A stretch of 64,000 nt of DNA from NCBI GenBank assembly GCA_022494885.1, contig JAGVSM010001006.1, positions 124,001-188,000 on the forward strand. The letters run 5' to 3'. Both the position numbers and the translations under genes were made by a program. Shown here one piece after another: positions 1 through 12,499 of this stretch. The stretch's first letter is position 1; every line of letters begins with the position of its first letter. The stretch comes from Micrasema longulum (lineage: Eukaryota > Arthropoda > Insecta > Trichoptera > Brachycentridae). The notes below the pieces were generated by a model that saw nothing but the letters and a program-made list of their open reading frames with translations, was not told where the DNA came from and did not search any database.

Positions 1-329
1 AACTAAACGATTGTGTGAATTTACTTCTTGGTTTGGTTTAAAGGGATTCATTTTTATATTTAACGAACTCAGAAACTTATCAAAAAAGTACAATTATGTT
101 AAGAAGATTCGCACCCAAAAGTTTACGATAAAACTGTGCGCAGTTCATGTATTAAGAATTCTAAGAACATTTCACACGTTATTTGTAACTACGTATACTC
201 TCATATATATATAGAATATTCAGAATACATGCATAAGGTACATTTTTGGTCTTACCTGCGTGAAAAATTTCAACGCTTATCAGTTCATGGTTTCCTCTTT
301 GTTCTTATTCTTAAGGCACTCTCTTAATA
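1..329. other. Unassigned AT-rich sequence
   Basis: Short overlapping open frames only; no recognisable protein, repeat or RNA. Confidence 0.4.
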
Positions 330-735
330 TCCATCCACAATTCCTCTTTCTTCTTTAACCCATATAGTGTCCATGCGGCTCGACTGTGGAATCATCTCCC
401 ATCCACCATCAAAGATGTTACTACATTATCTCTGTTTAAATCACGTCTGAAGAAACATCTTTTTTCTCTTCCTTAATCTCTCCTCCTTTCCTTTTTCCTC
501 TTTTTTCCCTTTTCCCATTGAGTAATAGTTTTGATTTAAGGTAATTTAAAAATAAATATGTTTATTTCAATTTTAATATATATTTAGCTTTTTAATCTTT
601 TTTTTCTAAATATGTTCTGTAACTTGAATTATAAAAATAAGGTTATTTTATTTGTTGGTTGGAAGAAATTGCCGTTTGGCAATAAGCCCGCTAATGTACA
701 AATAACATTATGTACAAAAAGTTAAATAAATAAAA
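330..735 (+). mobile_element. LINE 3' end (CR1/Jockey-like C-terminus plus 3' UTR)
   Basis: The plus frame reads FFNPYSVHAARLWNHLP and then IKDVTTLSLFKSRLKKHLFS before a TAA near 475. The ARLWN-LP-IK and FK-LK-H pattern is the standard C-terminus of many arthropod non-LTR reverse transcriptases. The following 250 bases, with a GCCGTTTGGCAATAAGCCCG block and an AAATAAATAAA end, fit a 3' UTR and tail. The 5' part of the element is absent, as expected from 5' truncation on insertion. Confidence 0.7.
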
Positions 736-744
736 AACATATAG

Positions 745-1113
745 AAGACAGCCCTCGATTTCCCGCTCAGCTTTTCCAAAAGGAAAATTAGAAGCAGGAC
801 CCTTCAACTCTGGAAGGATTGTTATTAGAGTGAAACTACCGGTCATATTACTACAATGTTTTTTCCTACCATTTTTCATGCTTTTGATTTCAGGAGAATG
901 CAGAAAACTGGCAACGAACTCACCCAGATTCTTACCGGTCGTGGATGGTTCATGAACTACCTGCATCGTTTCAAGCTCTCTGAGATCAACAACTGCTTAT
1001 GCGACCATGAAACTCTTCAAGGTGTCCCTCACCTATAATGGATTGCCCCTTTTTCCGCTTTCAGAGACAGCTGGAGGTGCAATGCAGAAGCCTGGGTGAA
1101 GAACTATGCAACA
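745..1113 (+). mobile_element. LINE fragment with RNase H C-terminal motif
   Basis: A plus frame from about 890 reads NELTQILTGRGWF and then NYLHRFKLSEINNCLC. The Q-LTG-G-F-YL-RF-L-C-C pattern is the RNase H tail and cysteine segment of I/R1/Jockey-group retrotransposons. The frame is interrupted by a stop near 1036, and WRCNAEAW follows. It is a dead fragment directly next to another LINE end, so the two could be parts of one rearranged insertion. Confidence 0.65.
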
Positions 1114-1234
1114 TCCCATTGGTTATAGGTAATAAATAACTCATACGAGAGGTAGTATCGTACATGGTCAAAATAGTGCAGGCAATTGGTAAAATAAACC
1201 AAAGTAGGGAAAGAAATGCCGAACACTCTTTTTA

Positions 1235-1413
1235 AAAAACAAAAGAAATATTTGCGTTCATATGATTTACCCAAATATTTAATTTTGAGGGCCATTTTCA
1301 ACAAGTTGTAAATAACTCACTATTAGACAACGGAATCCAGTTGGGGTAGAGTGGAATTCGAATAACAGATATTTGGTCCGTGAGTCCGAGACACTAGCCA
1401 CAGGACCACAACC
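1235..1413 (-). mobile_element. tRNA-derived SINE, family A (copy 1)
   Basis: The minus strand begins with a tRNA-like head (TTGTGGTCCTGTGGCTAGTG, then a degenerate B box). A body with AACTTGTTGAAAATGGCC and an end with AAATATTTGGGTAAATCAT follow. Five more copies lie in the window (30741, 37655, 45345, 45870, 53780). Confidence 0.75.
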
Positions 1414-1639
1414 CGATTTGATAAACTTTTTCCAAGTAAATAAAACAATTTGGAACAACTCTAAATGTAGTGAATAAAATAATTCAAAGCGAAAAACACA
1501 TTTTCAAAAAATATATATATCATTTTACAATGTTATAATTAGTAATTTTTATATAAATCATATTCAACTTTAAATATGAAAGCCAGTTATTTTATTTTTT
1601 ATCTGTAATTAAATGCATGATAATAAACATGAAGGTGAT

Positions 1640-1737
1640 AAACTTTATTTGAAAATGTCGTCAGCCTGCTAAATTCTGTGCCAGATTAAAAATTCTCGGG
1701 GGTTGGTTTTCGCCCGCGGGCCATAGTTTAGAAACTC
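1640..1737. mobile_element. hAT-type DNA transposon end
   Basis: GCCCGCGGGCCATAGTTTAGAAACTCCTG resembles the terminal consensus of hAT non-autonomous elements (GCCCGCGGGCC followed by TAGTTTG and a CCCTG-like end). Only one end is visible. Another hAT-like end lies at about 47928. Confidence 0.5.
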
Positions 1738-2340
1738 CTGTCTAGATTGTATTTTTCAGTTGCTTTGGGGATTTCTCTAGATTATGCTTAAGAAAGTAGT
1801 ACTTGAAAAAAGGATAATGTATCCAAGTATTCAGTGAGTTTGGGGTGTTTTTTTTAGTTTTCAAAAGGATATTTTTCCCTTTGTTCTTTAAGGGTTCTAG
1901 ATCGAAAGAATGTGTAAGTCTTCTTACTATATTGAAATAAAAAGAGAGTTCATTTTCTGGCAATAACTGGAATTAAATCAATACCCATTGCAGTGTCTCG
2001 GTCATTTGATACATGGAGTAAAGACGATCAGATTTATTTCTTTATAAAAAAACATAGTACTTTTTTTTTCTAGTATGAACACCTCAATGGGCACAACTAA
2101 GGCTTCCAACCTTATACTTACTGGGATCCTGTTATACTGGGATCCCGCATTATTTTATGATCCAGCTCGGAGCGATATTGCATGTGCGAAATCCCGCGGG
2201 ATTCGCTGAATCAGCCCATTAACATCCGGGACCAGATTCATACAATAAATTATGAAAAATTAAATAAATACTTATATGACTTATAAAGGGGCTGCTAGGG
2301 AAAGTATTGAAAATTTACATTTTTTCATCTTATTCTTTTG
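1738..2340. other. Unassigned sequence before a LINE relic
   Basis: No gene recognised. A slightly GC-richer patch at 2115-2235 contains a near-direct repeat of TACTGGGATCC and no open frame. Confidence 0.4.
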
Positions 2341-3190
2341 TCACTTCTTTAGGAGGTTGGCGACCATCATTCTGAATTCATCATGAACCTGGGCCAGTCT
2401 AATAAGCGCTGCTGCATCCGGCACACCGAACCACTGTCTAAGATTCCTGAGCCATGATGCTCTTTTCAGTTTTATACCACCCCTGCCATCTTTCATTCCA
2501 TAATAAGTTAGAGAAGGGAATACTTTTCATTGCGGAACATGTGACCAAAGTTTGAGTCTTTTCTTCTTTAGACAGTTTAACCTCTTTATTGGAGATTCGA
2601 TTAGTCCATGATATTCTAATCATTGTTCATCGTTGAGACTTTGAAAGTCCAACTCTCCATTATATAGAGCAACACTGGAAATATGTTTTTATTACTCTCC
2701 ATCTTGTTCTCAGTCTCAGATCTCGGTTGCACAAAAGTTTCTGCATTAAAAAGTTGATCTCGTAATTTTTATTCCTGAATTCAAATTCCACAAGTCATTT
2801 AGCCAGCATCCTTAATATTTAAAACGGAAAACCTGTTCTTTCTCACTATCGCCTTTAGCTAGACGGATGTAAATGCCTCTTCGTTTTCTAGTTACCATAG
2901 CTTTGGTTTTTAGAGCGTTCATCTTGAGTCAGAATTGCTAACCTGCATTATTTACCTTGTCGACAAGTTGCGGTTGATAAGAAGCAGCATCAGCTGTAAT
3001 AATAGTATCATCAGCGTATTTTACATTATTTATTACTTTGCCATTTAGTTACATTTAATGCCCTAAAATCTATAGCGCCCACGAGCGTTGAGTTTAAAGA
3101 GCTTTCTCCACTGCCGACTATTAATTTAGCTTCTAATATACGTCGTAGTTTGGCAGAAGGCACAATATACATGCTACGTTTTCTCTTAAA
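2341..3190 (-). mobile_element. RTE-like LINE relic with reverse transcriptase YADD box
   Basis: The minus strand encodes, 5' to 3', a reverse transcriptase palm segment with KYADDTIIT (YADD codons at 3018-3007), then MNALKTKAMV, then MIRISWTNRISNKEV. It ends with SWLRNLRQWFGVPDAAALI and MMVANLLKK before a TGA at 2343. This is the usual order for the C-terminal half of RTE-like retrotransposons. Several frameshifts and stops separate the blocks, so it is inactive. The endonuclease and N-terminal RT are absent. Confidence 0.8.
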
Positions 3191-3459
3191 ACACTTTTAG
3201 AAAAATATAATTAGTAATAATAATTAGCTTTGTTTAGTAAGGTTTGATTAAGTTTTCTTTATTTGAAAACTTGATAAGCTTAATTATAGAATTTGGTTTT
3301 TGCAATCAACTGTCAAATAATATATATTTTATCGCCATATTATAGATATACTAGTTTTTATACCGCTAATTAACTGAATGAACATAACAATGTCTGAACA
3401 CCAGATACAAATTATCTAAATTCTGCACTAAAACATGCAGCATTTGTATACACTATATT
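3191..3459. other. AT-rich spacer
   Basis: Very AT-rich, no feature recognised. Confidence 0.4.
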
Positions 3460-4260
3460 TTTTTAATTTTTTTTTTATTAAATTGAAAACATATTTTACA
3501 TAATTATATTACAATATTCCCAAGGAGTTTTAAAAAAAACTCATTTAGGGACATACAGATAACAAATTTATTTAAAGACGTTTTCATATTTTAAACTATA
3601 ATATTATTTACAAAAGTAGAAAAATTAAAATTATGATATATTACAAATTAAAAAGGGTATGAACAATACTTAAAAATAACAAAATAAACATAATACTAGG
3701 CATGGAAATAAATTCAAAATAATGTTTACATTATGCAATCTGGGAACGAAAATTTAAAAGATATAAAAAGTTTAAAAATTAAATGTATGTATATATACAA
3801 ACTGAACTAGTACAAAATATTTTTATTTTTTTTAATTAACAAAATATGCGCACACCCAATACAGATTTTTTTTATATCAAAAACGTATTGAAATTACGTA
3901 TACAAGCTTAAAAAAGTATAAAAAAACACAAATAACATTTATATATTATTAAAAATTACATATACAAGCAAAAACGGTAAAATATTAAAAGTTTTATGTT
4001 CAAGATGCGCATTCTCTGGATAAACTAACATTGTTTATTCAAAGTACTTCTGGAAAAAATAATTCTTCAATTCGCACGTCCTGTTTCTATATTTTGAAAT
4101 TGGTACTTTAAATTTTTGTGGCAATTTATTAAATTCCTTGAAACCTATGTATTGTAAAGTTCTAGTACCAAACTTCGTAGACTTCACAGATCCAATGTAA
4201 ATATTATTTTTTGATCGAGTACTGTACTGATGGATGTCTCTAATGAAATTATTTCATTAT
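3460..4260 (-). mobile_element. LINE C-terminus and AT-rich 3' UTR
   Basis: The minus strand at about 4240-4030 reads QYSTRSKNNIYIGSVKSTKF, GTRTLQYIGFKEFNKLPQKF, then NRTCELKNYFF. The TR / G-L-Y-G-NKLP / LK-YF pattern is a non-LTR retrotransposon C-terminus. The downstream A/T-rich tract ending at about 3465 in TTTAATAAAAAA-type sequence fits its 3' UTR and tail. Confidence 0.6.
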
Positions 4261-5085
4261 GTAGGTATCTATGTTAATATATTTCTGAAAACTAGAGCAA
4301 ATCAAATAACAATATATAAAGTAAGTAACAAAAATTAAATTAAAAAAACTGGTTTCAAAAAGAGAAACAATAAAATAAAATATGTAGACAACAATAATAT
4401 GAGTACAAAATAAGGATACAAACTAAATAAATGACAAGAACCAATAGCTTGCAAAAATACTTCCATATTCAATAGACACGTGTTTTTAAACCGTTTTTAA
4501 ATAGACCCTTACTAGTAAAAAATATCTGGCGTTTCTCTCTCTAGGATCAGTTATTGCCTGTTCCGTTTTGGGATACGGAAAACGGGACACCAAAACGTCG
4601 ATTTTAGTTAGGAATAATCCGTTCAACGTGCAGTTTTATTTGGTCGGTATATCTCATACGAGGCTGTCATTAAACTTACCTACCCTCAAATGTCCCTGAT
4701 ACTACCAGCTTTTAAAGACTCCCCGTTTTTTCTCGCAATACGTACGAAATGGGATCGAATCCTTTTTACGTTTGTTGTGGAGTCTTTCGCTTATTGATAG
4801 TTCCAAGGCTGCAGAATAGTAGCGCAGGAGAAAGAATATGTTTGTGCGTCTTAAAATCCACGGAATGCGTAGCATTCGTAACTAACACATTATATTAAAT
4901 GGCGCAAAATAATTTTTTGAATTTATTTGCAGTTTTTCTTAGAGACTTAACGTTTTTCTTAGTCCAGGCGAGTGAAGAATACCGTTTTGTATGTAAAATA
5001 AAACCAGAACGCTGATCGAGTGTTTTTGACCCAGTGGCCACTGTCCGGCAAAAATCGTTAAAAAAGAAATCATGCAGGGATAATT
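4261..5085. other. Unassigned, partly higher-complexity intergenic or intronic DNA
   Basis: The first 280 bases are AT-rich. 4540-4870 is more balanced in composition but has no long frame, splice pair or repeat match that I can see. Confidence 0.4.
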
Positions 5086-5402
5086 CCGCCTTGTGGTGCA
5101 CTGGTCGGCGAGTTCACCTATTATGCTTGAGATTCTGGTTTAGATTCCTGGCAGGGAGGACGTGAAATATTGGTTGTAATGGTTTTATTTTACACGGCAA
5201 TATTACATTGTTCCTGGACTGGCACCTGATTACCCTTTTTTGGACGTAAATATGGAGAGAAAAATATCGAGATACGAGGCAATCGGAGAAGCAATGCAGT
5301 GCCTTTGCCACCATTAGGTGCTGATAGAATGTCACATAACATTAGGTGCTGATAGAATGTCACATAACTGTTGATATCCCCAATAAATAAATAAAATTTA
5401 AA
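5086..5402 (+). mobile_element. tRNA-derived SINE, family B (copy 1), with 28-bp tandem duplication
   Basis: The head has GTGGTGCACTGGTC and a B-box-like GGTTTAGATTCC. The body has the family hallmark TTCCTGGACTGGCACC and the end block CACCATTAGGTGC. 28 bases at 5313-5340 are repeated exactly at 5341-5368, followed by an AATAAATAAATAAA tail. Confidence 0.7.
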
Positions 5403-5479
5403 AAAAAAATTAAAAAAACATATTACTGACAATATTTTACGTTTCGCTATGTTTTTTGATTTTTTTATTATTATTTACT

Positions 5480-5940
5480 AATATACACGGCACGCAGTGC
5501 CTTTAACCTTAAAAAGATACATATTAAAAATAACATGAACATTTCAATATAATGTGAAAAACTTAAAATTAAATATAAAAGTATTATTTTACATAAATAC
5601 TATATATATAACACAACAGTTTTGTATAAATAACATATTAAGATATAAAAAAATAATTAAACAATGTGTGCAGATAAAATTTAAGAAGGAAAATAATATA
5701 TATATATTTTTCTTTAAAAGGTACAAAATATAAGTATATTAAATGCAATAAAATTCTTTTGTCACAAAAAAATCATTAAAAAAATATTAATAATAATAAC
5801 AATTAAAGTAATTTAAGAAATAAGTATACACGTAAATATGGTACACAATAGTACCCATACAAAAGTAAACATAGAACTATAATCAGAAAAATGTATATTA
5901 CCGTTCATCATCTTTGAAATGATTAAATGGAGTTGATTTT
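5480..5940 (-). repeat. Dispersed repeat D, copy 1 (inverted partner at 33190-33680)
   Basis: The reverse complement matches 33190-33680 nearly end to end. Shared blocks include TTACCGTTCATCATCTTTGA, GTACACAATAGTACCCATAC, AAAGGTACAAAATATAAGTA and the end block CACGGCACGCAGTGCCTTTA. The end next to CACGGCACGCAGTGCC looks like a retroelement 3' end, since the partner has an ATAAATAAATA tail there. Confidence 0.75.
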
Positions 5941-6879
5941 TATAAGCTATACTTTAAGTTAAAAATATCAGCAACGTCGGAATAGTTATTGCCGAGTACA
6001 TGGATTCGATTCGGAATAGCATTATTTTGTCTGTAAAAACTATTTTTGTGAACAAAAAATGACAAAAAAAACGAACCGGTAAAAAATTCAGAATTATAGA
6101 TTTATCTTTATGTGGTGTGGTGAAAGTTTTCGTTACGGCTCGAGTGAAGAAGTTTTTATAGGTGTAAGAAATTCAAAGATTATCCCTACCTACAAAACTA
6201 AGAAGCTGAAATATATGGGCGGCTCACACGGCCAACTCGCCGCAGTATAAACTTGGATGCCGATCTCTTTAAATATGCATTAGTTTCCTACACCCTTCAC
6301 AAGTCAAGTTTGTGAGATATGTGTCACTTTCATATTATATTGTGTAGATACTCGTGACTTCAGGTGAGACAACATACGTCTAAGTAAATAAAAATAAAAT
6401 CTTGTACGAGAGATTTGTTGGGTAGAGTGACTTCTGGATCTCGAAAATATATGTAGAATTATTTTACGGATATTTCATTACTATGCATTTTTTTTATTGG
6501 GATAACTGGCAGCTACGGTTATCGTACATAAAAAATAAAACAAATAACAAATATGCCAATTACCGAATTTACAAGTAGCACCGCAGTAAGTTAAAATATA
6601 TCCTCGAACATAAATAAACAGTAATCAAAATCAAAAAGAAAAAAAAACACTACAAATTATTTTATCTAAGGATTTTGTTATGAAATAAAAATTATTACAG
6701 GACTTGTCAAGTAAGTTGTTCAAGTATAAGACGTTTTATTGTTAAAACCTGTATTGTTATAGAGCACGAAAAATAATATAATGATAAACAGTCATTTATT
6801 TTATGATAAAATACAGTTTAATCAAAAATTTAATACATACAATCAATACTTGAGTGAAAAATAAAATCTTTGTTATTAA
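5941..6879. other. Unassigned sequence
   Basis: Mostly AT-rich. A GC-richer patch at 6110-6310 has broken frames only. A possible 10-base segment between CAG and GTAAGT at 6701-6710 is too small to interpret. Confidence 0.35.
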
Positions 6880-8770
6880 TTTTTTATTTTTTTTTTATTT
6901 TATTTTCTTTTATTTAGGAAACATTCAGTACAGTTACAAAGTTTTATATTTTACACAGTTAAACTTAACTCTAATGGACCAGTGAAGTTTCCATATTATT
7001 AAGTAATTATATGTAAGGTTATTAATGAAAGTACAAAAAAGAGAAGGAAAAAAAAAGATAAATGGAAGTTGTTTAAAAATTAAATGTTAACTAATAAAAG
7101 TTATTTTAAAGTTTGAGGTTTGTAGTAAGTATTTACAAATGAAAATATTATTAAAAATTAAGAAAATTTGTAAAAGTAATTAAGTTTGTAAAATTTGTAA
7201 AAGTTATTAAGTTTTAAAATAAAGAATGAAAAACATGCTCAGATGTAAAAATAAAATAAAATAGTAATAACATTAAAAAAAAAGGAAAAACAAAAATATA
7301 CACATACATATTTTAAGGGATTCAAAGAAACGATGAGAAGAATCTTTAAGTGAAATATAAGACAGTAAATTTAAGTCATTTAAGTAAATTTAAAAAACAT
7401 CTTCAAAATTAATGACACATTATAATTTTATATAAATAAAGGTTTCAGCTCTTTAACTTCACAAACATCAACAGATGAAAGAATTGAAAGAATATAGTTG
7501 TTCAAATATGGGCAGAATGGTGAATGTTACACAGTGTGTAAAGTGGCCACTTAAACCAGCCAATGACAGGTCATAAGCCCTGTAGATGCCTAGACTTCTA
7601 TATTACCTTTTCTGAAATGTTCTTCATCTCTGTTGTAATATGTTTATATACATGTATAATATTAGTAATTAAAAGTAGTTTAAAAGTATAAAAACATATC
7701 AATGCAGCTGAGAAAAAAGAAAGAATAAAGAAAGAATAACAGGTATAGCAAGTAATCTTTAAAATTTGAAAAAGCAATATAAGGAGAAGATTTTAAACCA
7801 AGAGTAGCCGATAAAATTTCATTAAAGCGATTTTAGCAGTAATACAAATTTCAGAAGAGAAATTTGATTAAAAATACTAATATTAATGTATGCAATGTGA
7901 AGTGATGTAAGAGAAAAAGGGATCAATCAACACACTATTTTTAAATAATTATAATCATGTATGATAGATATCTATATGGCTAAAAAAGCTGTTGAAAGTA
8001 GAACACGATCTGTGTAAAAACGAATTCTGACAATAGTTCGTATTGACGCTAGGTATTCGAAAGGTTGGGTGATTTTGTAAGGCACGTGATGGACAGTTTA
8101 TTTGAATTTTATTTAAGAGCTGGAACGAATCAGCTAGACTGTCAATAATTTTGTAAAGAAAAGTGAGGTCTATTAATGTTCTCCTTTTTTCAAGGTTAAT
8201 CAGTTTGTGAAAACGTGCAGATAAGTAATGATTTGGAAATATAAGAGAGCATCGGAAATTCAAATGTTTTATAAATTTGTTTTGTACTTTCTCCAGCCTG
8301 TCAATATAAGTAATGTATTGTAGATTCCAAATGATAGACGCAAATTCAATATGGGTTCTTACATAACTATAATAAAGATTTTTTTATTGTTAGATCATTT
8401 TTAAAAGGCTTAGACACGCGTATTAAAACCTTACATTTTATATGCTTTTTCAATAATTTGATCAATATGTGATTGAAATGTCATTTTTGAGTCCAGAACT
8501 ACGCCTAGATCTCGTATTTCTTGGACACGGTGCAAGACTGTACCCGATAGAGAATACGAATAATGTATCGGATTTTTTAATCTCGTAAAGGAAATTGTTT
8601 TGCATGTAAGCGGATTAATATGAGCTGTTTATTTACACAACAAGTAGAGAAATTTTCAAGATCTTCTTGCATATCAAGACAATCTTGTAGGGAAGTAACT
8701 TTCTTGTCTATTTTTGTGTCATCGGCAAATATTTTATTATGTTAGATAGTTATTATCCTAGGCCCCGATT
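6880..8770 (-). mobile_element. Jockey/CR1-like LINE relic with long 3' UTR, interrupted by a modular repeat
   Basis: The minus strand from about 8770 encodes a reverse transcriptase segment NIFADDTKIDKKVTSLQD (FADD codons near 8729-8718). Broken frames follow, then a C-terminal segment with SARFHKLINLEKRRTLIDL and FLYKIIDSLADSFQLLNKI ending near 7960. RR-DL-FLYKI is typical of non-LTR C-termini. AT-rich sequence down to the TTTTATTTTA-rich end at about 6885 looks like the 3' UTR and tail. The modular repeat at 7438-7655 lies within this UTR, apparently a later insertion. Confidence 0.65.
7438..7655 (+). repeat. Modular repeat family, copy a
   Basis: Contains module A (GGTTTCAGCTCTTTAACTTC) and module B (GGGCAGAATGGTGAATGTTA, then AAAGTGGCCACTTAAACCAG and CAGGTCATAAGCCCTGTAGA). 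It ends near CATCTCTGTTGTAATATG. Related copies lie at 16705, 17275, 18655, 19710, 29600, 31725, 33678, 37545 and 48905. Confidence 0.8.
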
Positions 8771-11039
8771 GCAATGGGAAGTTAACACAGCTATCTACAA
8801 TTGTCCTTAAATGAAAATCGAATTTGCTCTACGAAGATGCGGATATTTATATGTTTTTTTATTAAAAATATGTCCAATTACTTGTTGCCAACCAAGATAC
8901 TACAATTTTTTATACAGATATTCACATTTTCGATACAAGAAATTGATTTTACTTTATGGACAATTAAAAATTCTGTTAACTTTAAACAAAGTTAGCTTCC
9001 AGTGTCTATAAAAATAATAGAAATTTCTGTACAAAAATGTATATTTTAATGTTTTTTTAAATATTTGAAATAAAATATTTTCTATTAGATGTTACCGATG
9101 AAGATGCCTCTAATTATTATACAAATATTAACATTTTCGTAAAAAAAAAAAAAAAGGGTTTAACTTTACAAACAATTGGCAAAAACGCTTAGAACTTCCT
9201 ATTTGAATATCAGCGGTCTTATGAGTTGTCATGAGTAATGATTATTTATTGTTTTGGTAGTTTTTGAGAAATAATAAAATAATGAAATTTTTGGAAACCG
9301 TGATAATATTGTATTGTTTCCTGTTGAGCCATTTAATATGAGTCCATGAGGGATGTAGTAAACCCATTAACAAAAAGTCAACGATTGTATTCAAATTTTT
9401 TATTCTGAGTTTTACGTCAATTTTTTTTAACAAAACTCTTTTAATTTTAAAATTAAAATGGATGTTTTGTATGCAAGCAAACAAGAAAAAAAGGGTTTTT
9501 GAGTTAAACTGTTTACATAAGTGTAATATAAGCAATGAGTTTACATCACCATTAAAATGTTAATTATATTCACCAACATATACGTAATTTATCAAAAATT
9601 TAATCTACAAAGATAAGTTTTTTTTTGGGAAGATTAAACACATTAAAAATCACCGTGCTCTGAAACGGCGGATTATTAGAAGTTCATTAAGCATTCAAGG
9701 TAAATGTTTTCATTGACTATTAAACAATAGTCTTTGCCTGGTTCCACAAATACGAGAGTCTGGTAGTTATTACGGCAAAGAGTAAGCTGCTAGAGCCATT
9801 AGGAGCAATTATCGTTGCCTTTCTTAGAGATTTATATAAAATGAGTAATTGTTCCCAGTGAGAAAGGAACCACAGCTAAATGCCGAAGCGGTGTTCTCAG
9901 TAATTATGCCACCCCACCCCACTCCCAAGAAACTGAATAGCCCTAATTTAAGCCGACATCCTTTAGTAACGTGTCAGATAATGGCTCAGATGATCTTCCG
10001 TGATGATTTAATTACTGGCAAAATATCCGCATAGGTTATGATACTAATTATTAAAGTACATTCAATTTCTTATTCGTATAAATTGTCATTCAAAGGCAAT
10101 CCATTAAGGAGTATTATAAAGCTCCCGAGCAATTTCCCGAAAGAAAAACTTATCCCTTATTAATTATTTCTCTCAAAAGCGTACCTGTTTATTTAGGACT
10201 TAAAATCAATTAAACAATGGCGTATAAAAACAGAACTTCTAACTTAAATAATAGCAAATGAATTGTTAAGGGAAAATATGGAATAAAATAATACATATTG
10301 ATTAAAATAAGCTTCCAAAGAAATGGAGCTATGTATGTGTCTATTCGAGTCAATGCTTTCATGCTTATAAGACTTTTAATTATTGTACCTAAAGAAATTT
10401 TTTTTTTGCGTTTTTGCCCATAATTAGGTATGATTATTTGCGTTTACTTATAACATATATAAATAATAGTAAATTTAAAAAAAAAATTATACCTTTTCTT
10501 AGTAAATGTATTTTAAAACCATTTTAATGTTTTACTATTTGTTAAAAGACCCTTTTCGGCTATTTCGCTTCCTTAAAAACACTAAAACTAATGCTGTTAT
10601 TTTGAAAAAATAAGCAAAAACTTTACATGTATAAATGTCGTTTTAAAAATTATAATCTTTTCTCTGTCTTCAAATTTATGTTTCCATATTAAAAAAGAGT
10701 TGAAATTCATTATTTTTGTATGAAATATGACTAACTAGGTATATAAGTTAGTTACGAAATTTAGTTTGAATAAATTAATGAATAAGTTTCGCGAAAGTTC
10801 AATTATAATAATGAATATGGCCTAGTCATGCGATAAGGTCGCGTCGCTAAGTTTTAATTCAATTTAAACCGGATGCAATCAGAAGGAAAAACCCCAGAGA
10901 CTAAGACCAATTACCCTACTTTATTGAAAACTCAATAGCCAAACTTCATTAGATATATTACAGATAGTCGACGTTGACGTTAAATGGTCAAAATGGTTCA
11001 TGTTATGTCGATTAAATTCAGTGAACGGTAATGATTAAA
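8771..11039. other. Long stretch without recognisable genes
   Basis: Mostly AT-rich, with overlapping short frames at 8801-9011 and 9242-9535 that have no recognisable motif. The block 9780-10030 is distinctly higher in complexity and GC than its flanks, yet has no conserved-looking frame and no repeat partner that I can find. It is a candidate conserved non-coding element. Confidence 0.35.
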
Positions 11040-11490
11040 TTCATATAGGGGTTTGAACCGACAGTAGGGTCGCAGTGAGTCACATCTTGCTGGAGGGTGT
11101 GATTCTAAAAATACTGCGAACGCCTAGTTGCATTCCACCGGTTCAATGCGTTAGCGTGCACGTCGCAAACTCTGAGCAATGGGATCACACTCATAACGGG
11201 TGATCACAGCAGATAACGAGAGGATAAAAGGCAAGTTTCTGGCACCTGCAAACCAGAACCAATCAGCTAAGGCAAGGTAACCTCGACAGAAAAAATCACC
11301 ATAGAAGGCAACGGGAGACCACTCTGGACATATTTTCCCAGGAATAACTTAGACAAGTACACGCAATAAGCAGCTATCTTGGCTGCAGAATACAAGAGCA
11401 GCGCAGGGCCGAGATGTTTTCACTGAAGTGATCGCCAACGTTGGAGGGACCTAACAAGGCACCGCAAAAAGAAGAAATTAATATAACGAA
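11040..11490 (+). mobile_element. Probable non-LTR retrotransposon 3' end
   Basis: A GC-richer block that ends GATCGCCAACGTTGGAGGGA, then ACAAGGCACCGCAAAAAGAA, running into AGAAGAAATTAAT. Broken plus frames give GRPLWTYFPRN and AAILAAEYKSSAGPR. Layout and end resemble LINE 3' termini with GAA/AAG-rich tails. I cannot name the clade. Confidence 0.4.
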
Positions 11491-11539
11491 TATTCCTATA
11501 AAATATAAATCTATAATTTTTTTTATATTGAAATGGTAA

Positions 11540-11735
11540 ACAGTTCTGGGTGTACAAATTGAAAAAAAATTATGGAAACAATTTGATTGGGATCCACAAA
11601 AAACTAATGTTATTTGTAAAAATTCAAATGTAATATTTTTTACATGCTAAAAAATATCATCCTACCATTTTTTCAGTATATGCGTTCTCGTCGAATGCAG
11701 CCCTGTAGGTCGACGAATAAAGCATTTACGCTCTT
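11540..11735 (+). repeat. 3' fragment of the THAP-exon repeat
   Basis: GATTGGGATCCACAAAAAAC, then ATCATCCTACCATTTTTTCA and GTCGAATGCAGCCCTG match the 3' parts of the copies at 12540-13270 and 48120-48500. Confidence 0.6.
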
Positions 11736-12499
11736 TATCATTTTCAACTTATCAAATTGAAGTTTTTAAGATCAAAAAATATGCCTACAATGAAAGCATC
11801 CACCTCTTTCCCGAAACTGTTCATAAAAACTTGTGTCTTTCTTCAGTTTCGCATATAACTATCAATTTTTTTAAAACTAATAAAGTGAAAATTTAATATT
11901 TCTTTACAATCAAACCGTGAAAATAACAAAAAAAACTTTACAAGCTTTTATTGTACCCCTCACTGCAGTATTGTCGATTTGTGATCAATAAAATACACGT
12001 GGTCAGGACCAAAACCTTTTTCTAATTTTCCAGTATGACAGTGAAGGAATACAGTGTTAGTTCTAGATTGAGACCGCGGCCACATGCTCCAGATCCCGCC
12101 TCGGAAAGGAAGAAGAACGAAGTAATACAAACAAATCAAACAACGACACAAAACCCAAATACATGTAAGAAACATTATAACAATTTGCCCTATACAACAT
12201 GCACTCAAGCAACATAAGAAAAACAATACGTATCTTTACCAAATCACAGAGGAACATTAAATTATTAAGACACCACTGGCGAAATTCTTACACAGATCCT
12301 AACATGATCCTTATCGAACTCAGGTGAAATTACTTCTCGTCATAATACTGAACCCCTCGCAAAAACCATTATTCTAATACCAACAGTAGAAACAATCCTA
12401 TGCAAAGACCCTAATCGTCCTAATAATCTATCAGACCTTAGAGCAGACGAAACGGGTCCTAAAAAATTTAAGGCACGCCAATGATAAATATCTACAGCG
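11736..12499. other. Unassigned sequence
   Basis: 12020-12220 has open frames on both strands of similar length, so neither is convincing. No domain recognised. Confidence 0.35.

Noticed and set aside
12035..12257. Overlapping open frames on both strands
   Set aside because: Comparable frames on three readings and no motif; likely chance or a decayed repeat.
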